The position numbers were made by a program, and so were the translations under genes. Shown here piece by piece: positions 62,106-64,000 of a stretch of DNA of 64,000 bases. Within the stretch, counting starts at the first letter, position 1; the number at the start of each line of letters is the position of its first letter. The stretch spans positions 47,247-111,246 of the forward strand of contig POWB01000016.1 in assembly GCA_010912705.1 (NCBI GenBank), given 5' to 3'. The notes below the pieces were generated by a model that was not told the DNA's origin, did no database searches, and saw only the letters and a program-made list of their open reading frames with translations. This stretch comes from Halochromatium sp. GTDB taxonomy: Bacteria; Pseudomonadota; Gammaproteobacteria; Chromatiales; Chromatiaceae.

Positions 62106-62163
62106 TCAGGTCAACTTTTGGCTGCAAGATCCGTATTCTTCGCGTTCTTCGCGGCTTCGCGTG
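62021..62163. repeat. Inverted pair of cgcgaag-type dispersed repeats
   Basis: cacgcgaaggcgcgaag at 62021-62037 and, on the other strand, cacgcgaagccgcgaag at 62147-62163 match at 16 of 17 positions. They are inverted, with 109 bases between. The right arm continues with aacgcgaag and lies inside the 3' end of the DUF1576 gene. Confidence 0.75.
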
Positions 62164-63535
62164 AAACATTTGGGCTAGTAGCAGCAGGAGCACCAACAGG
62201 AATCCCTCGAGACCCTCGCCCAGGCTGCTGCGCTTGAGCATCCGCGCTGCCATCTTTGCGCCCGGCGCGGATTGCGATGATCACTGGCACCAGGATCGAC
62301 GCAACGATGCCCGCGGCAAAGCCATTGTTGTAGAGATTTAGGCCAGCGTGCACAGCGCCAACGCTCAGCGCAGCTGACGAATGAATGAAGCCGGCGACGA
62401 TCCCCCAGTGCCAACCGAAATGACCGGCGATCGGCGCTAGGTTGGTCGCAAACAGCGCTGCCAGCAGAATCGATGGGTCCGCCGCGCCCCAGGGCTTGGC
62501 GAGTGAGCCGAGGAACACGCCAGCCATGATCGGGATGATATTGCGCGGATGCTTGCCAAAGGCGGCAAAGCCGACGATCGACAGCAGCGCGCCGATCGTC
62601 GGGCCGTTCAGGTCGCCGTCAACGGCGAGGATATAAGCCAGCCCCACCGCGCCACTCAGGCCCATGTTGACCAAGGTCGCACCCAGACCCGCGCTGGCCA
62701 AGAAGTCGCTCGGCGCCTGACCCGAGGCGCGCATCAGCCGCCAGAATCTCGAGAAGGCACGGCGATCGATGACCAGGCCAAGTAGCACCATCGTTAACAG
62801 CAGCAGGCCGACAAAGGAGCCCAGCAGCAGGTTATTGCCGGTGGTCCAGATAAACACCGGATCGGCCACGAAGCCGTATGACGCATAGAGCGCCACCACC
62901 AAGGTGCCGACCAGGCCCGCGGTGAAGCCCATGTTGTAGAGCGCGAAGCCGTCGTGGGCGCGAAACAGCTGCGCCGCAGCTGCCGGCAGGATGAAGCCGA
63001 TCAGCAGCCCGGTGGCGACGGCCAACGGCAGACTGGTGCTGAGCGGCAGCGTGGTACTGAAGAGGATCTCGCTGACGATCGGCGATAAGGCGATGCCAAA
63101 GAAGGCGGTATTGATGTGGGTCGCAAATGGCTGCCCCCGCCAGCGGGCATAGAGCGCGACCCCGGCGATGATGAACCAGACATTGAGCAGGTTCTTGCCA
63201 AACAGCCCGAAACCGAGCACCAGAAACAGCGCGGCGATGGCCGTGCCGGTCATGCGCACGCGATTCAGCGCATAGATCAGACAAGCCGTCAGCGTCAAGA
63301 GCCCAGCGCTCACCAAGGCTGCACCGATGCCCCCGACGCCCATGTAATCGGTGAGCAACGTATCGCGCGACGTCAAGATCGCCGTCAGTCCATGCAGGAT
63401 ATCGGTCGGGGAATCGATCAGAAGTCCAAACAGCACGAACGCCAAAGCGTAGCCCGCCACGAGGAGCAGGATGACCCGATCTGTGACCGCGACGGGCGCA
63501 CCGGTCCCGGCAGGTAAGGCGTGGTCTGTTCCCAT
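62111..63535 (-). CDS. DUF1576 family polytopic membrane protein
   Basis: A protein of 474 residues from the ATG at 63535, with about 12 spans and internal similarity between halves: LLTDYMGVGGIGAALVSAGL in the first and DFLASAGLGATLVNMGLSGA in the second, then FALYNMGFTAGLVGTLV and LNLYNNGFAAGIVASILV. DUF1576 proteins have no known substrate. The reading frame is open upstream to 63715, but the extra residues are low-complexity. The last 20 residues (REAAKNAKN and on) are encoded by a dispersed cgcgaag repeat and are not part of the family. Confidence 0.82.
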   Translation of the reverse strand: MGTDHALPAGTGAPVAVTDRVILLLVAGYALAFVLFGLLIDSPTDILHGLTAILTSRDTLLTDYMGVGGIGAALVSAGLLTLTACLIYALNRVRMTGTAIAALFLVLGFGLFGKNLLNVWFIIAGVALYARWRGQPFATHINTAFFGIALSPIVSEILFSTTLPLSTSLPLAVATGLLIGFILPAAAAQLFRAHDGFALYNMGFTAGLVGTLVVALYASYGFVADPVFIWTTGNNLLLGSFVGLLLLTMVLLGLVIDRRAFSRFWRLMRASGQAPSDFLASAGLGATLVNMGLSGAVGLAYILAVDGDLNGPTIGALLSIVGFAAFGKHPRNIIPIMAGVFLGSLAKPWGAADPSILLAALFATNLAPIAGHFGWHWGIVAGFIHSSAALSVGAVHAGLNLYNNGFAAGIVASILVPVIIAIRAGRKDGSADAQAQQPGRGSRGIPVGAPAATSPNVSREAAKNAKNTDLAAKS

Positions 63536-63826
63536 CGAGTGGCTCTTGCTGAAAGGCTCCGCGATGATTGAAGATGACGCACCCGGCTGACGTCCCGACT
63601 CGCCTGCTGGCCATCGGTCTAGCTTCGCGTCAACTAAGGCACTGAGGGGACGGATCAGCGACCGGCGAGCGCTCATCGACGCCTCTGGCTGCGGGTGATG
63701 CGTTGCCCTCCCCACATGGCCAGCCAGATGTTAGAGAGATCGGCGAACCGTTGCAAAGCTCGCATCAGCGCCAGAGCATCCAATCGTGACCGAGCCGGCT
63801 TCCGGCTACTGATTGCTGCGTTTTGG
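63536..63826. other. Intergenic region, no gene seen
   Basis: This 291-base gap separates the DUF1576 gene from the partial gene at the right edge. It holds a GC-rich hairpin, agccgg aag ccggct, around 63794-63808 without a T-run. It also has one CCCTCCCC octamer at 63706, which fits the reverse of the FtsK-orienting pattern GGGNAGGG. Confidence 0.5.
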
Positions 63827-64000
63827 CTAACTTTGCTTTTTCAGGCGACGGTAAAATTTACGCTGACGTCGCCGCAAACCGGACATTCCGCACCCCATCA
63901 CCAGCAACATCGCGTATTTTTCAACGGCCGTCATGCGCTCGATCTGGGATAGAGAAATCGCTCTTCGGGTATCTGAAGTGCCCTCAGGAAGGCCTGCTGT
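63827..64000 (-). CDS. C-terminal end of a gene entering from the right edge
   Basis: On the minus strand a frame is open from the last base of the window to a TAG at 63827-63829, about 57 codons. It reads SLSQIERMTAVEKYAMLLVM then CGMSGLRRRQRKFYRRLKKQ. The basic C-terminus looks like a real protein end. Too little is visible to name a family. Confidence 0.4.
   Translation of the reverse strand, partial: TAGLPEGTSDTRRAISLSQIERMTAVEKYAMLLVMGCGMSGLRRRQRKFYRRLKKQS

Noticed and set aside
63695..63952. An 85-codon plus-strand frame at the right edge
   Set aside because: Its sequence has no family likeness, and the minus strand offers a better open frame entering from outside.

Overview
This looks like a chromosomal segment of a GC-rich gammaproteobacterium. 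A purple sulfur bacterium or close relative (Chromatiales) is my best guess, from the flavour of the proteins, the E. coli-like dif site and the gammaproteobacterial gene orders dnaB-alr-radA and gmk-rpoZ-spoT. No photosynthesis or sulfur-oxidation gene is in the window, so this is inference. The window has two tRNA genes (Asn-GTT, Arg-ACG), no rRNA, no CRISPR array and no complete insertion sequence. Most genes are housekeeping or conserved accessory genes, and I count about 58 protein genes plus a few remnants.

Layout. 1-2.1 kb: end of an alpha/beta hydrolase gene, tRNA-Asn, tRNA-Arg, a decayed rhodanese gene and a MOSC protein. 2.3-6.5 kb: small membrane protein, mazG, NUDIX hydrolase, ispG, HbpS-like protein. 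6.5-10.2 kb (minus strand): DUF302 protein, diheme cytochrome c, an FAD oxidoreductase interrupted by an in-frame stop, and fpr. 10.4-16.5 kb (plus strand): periplasmic glutathione peroxidase, dnaB carrying a 433-residue intein in its P-loop, alr, radA. At 17157-17184 lies a near-match to the E. coli dif site. The strand pattern around it (mostly plus genes to the left, 12 consecutive minus genes to the right) fits a replication terminus.

17.3-28.9 kb (minus strand) holds the most notable system: a 12-gene tightly packed operon, plus a small downstream membrane protein. Its order is MrpE-F-G, DUF4040, MrpA-tail/MrpB fusion, MrpC, a double MrpD-like antiporter fusion, then NuoH-, NuoB-, NuoC- and NuoD-like subunits and an 8Fe-8S ferredoxin fused to a GltD/NfnB-type flavoprotein. 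This order and the changed active-site residues match the archaeal MBX/MBS respiratory complexes rather than complex I or a hydrogenase. I infer an ion-translocating NAD(P)H/ferredoxin-linked complex.

29.2-33.6 kb: an orphan napGH pair, then a Spy/CpxP-like protein with a BaeSR-like two-component system. 33.7-46.4 kb: conserved hypothetical gene, uvrB, aspC, pepN, grxC, hslR, a cysteine-rich protein, and spoT-rpoZ-gmk. 46.5-55.5 kb: class V aminotransferase, acyl-CoA thioesterase, polyphosphate:AMP phosphotransferase, a ClC channel fused to a FimV-like LysM region, a CPA1 antiporter and a GT-C-like membrane protein. 55.5-64 kb (minus strand): lipase-like hydrolase, DUF3611 protein, an acrAB-type RND pair, a DUF1576 membrane protein whose tail is written by a dispersed repeat, and the end of a gene running off the right edge.

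A recurring oddity is the number of short tandem repeats (6-15 bp units), many of them directly in front of start codons or inside protein linkers. They suggest frequent slippage-type duplication in this genome.
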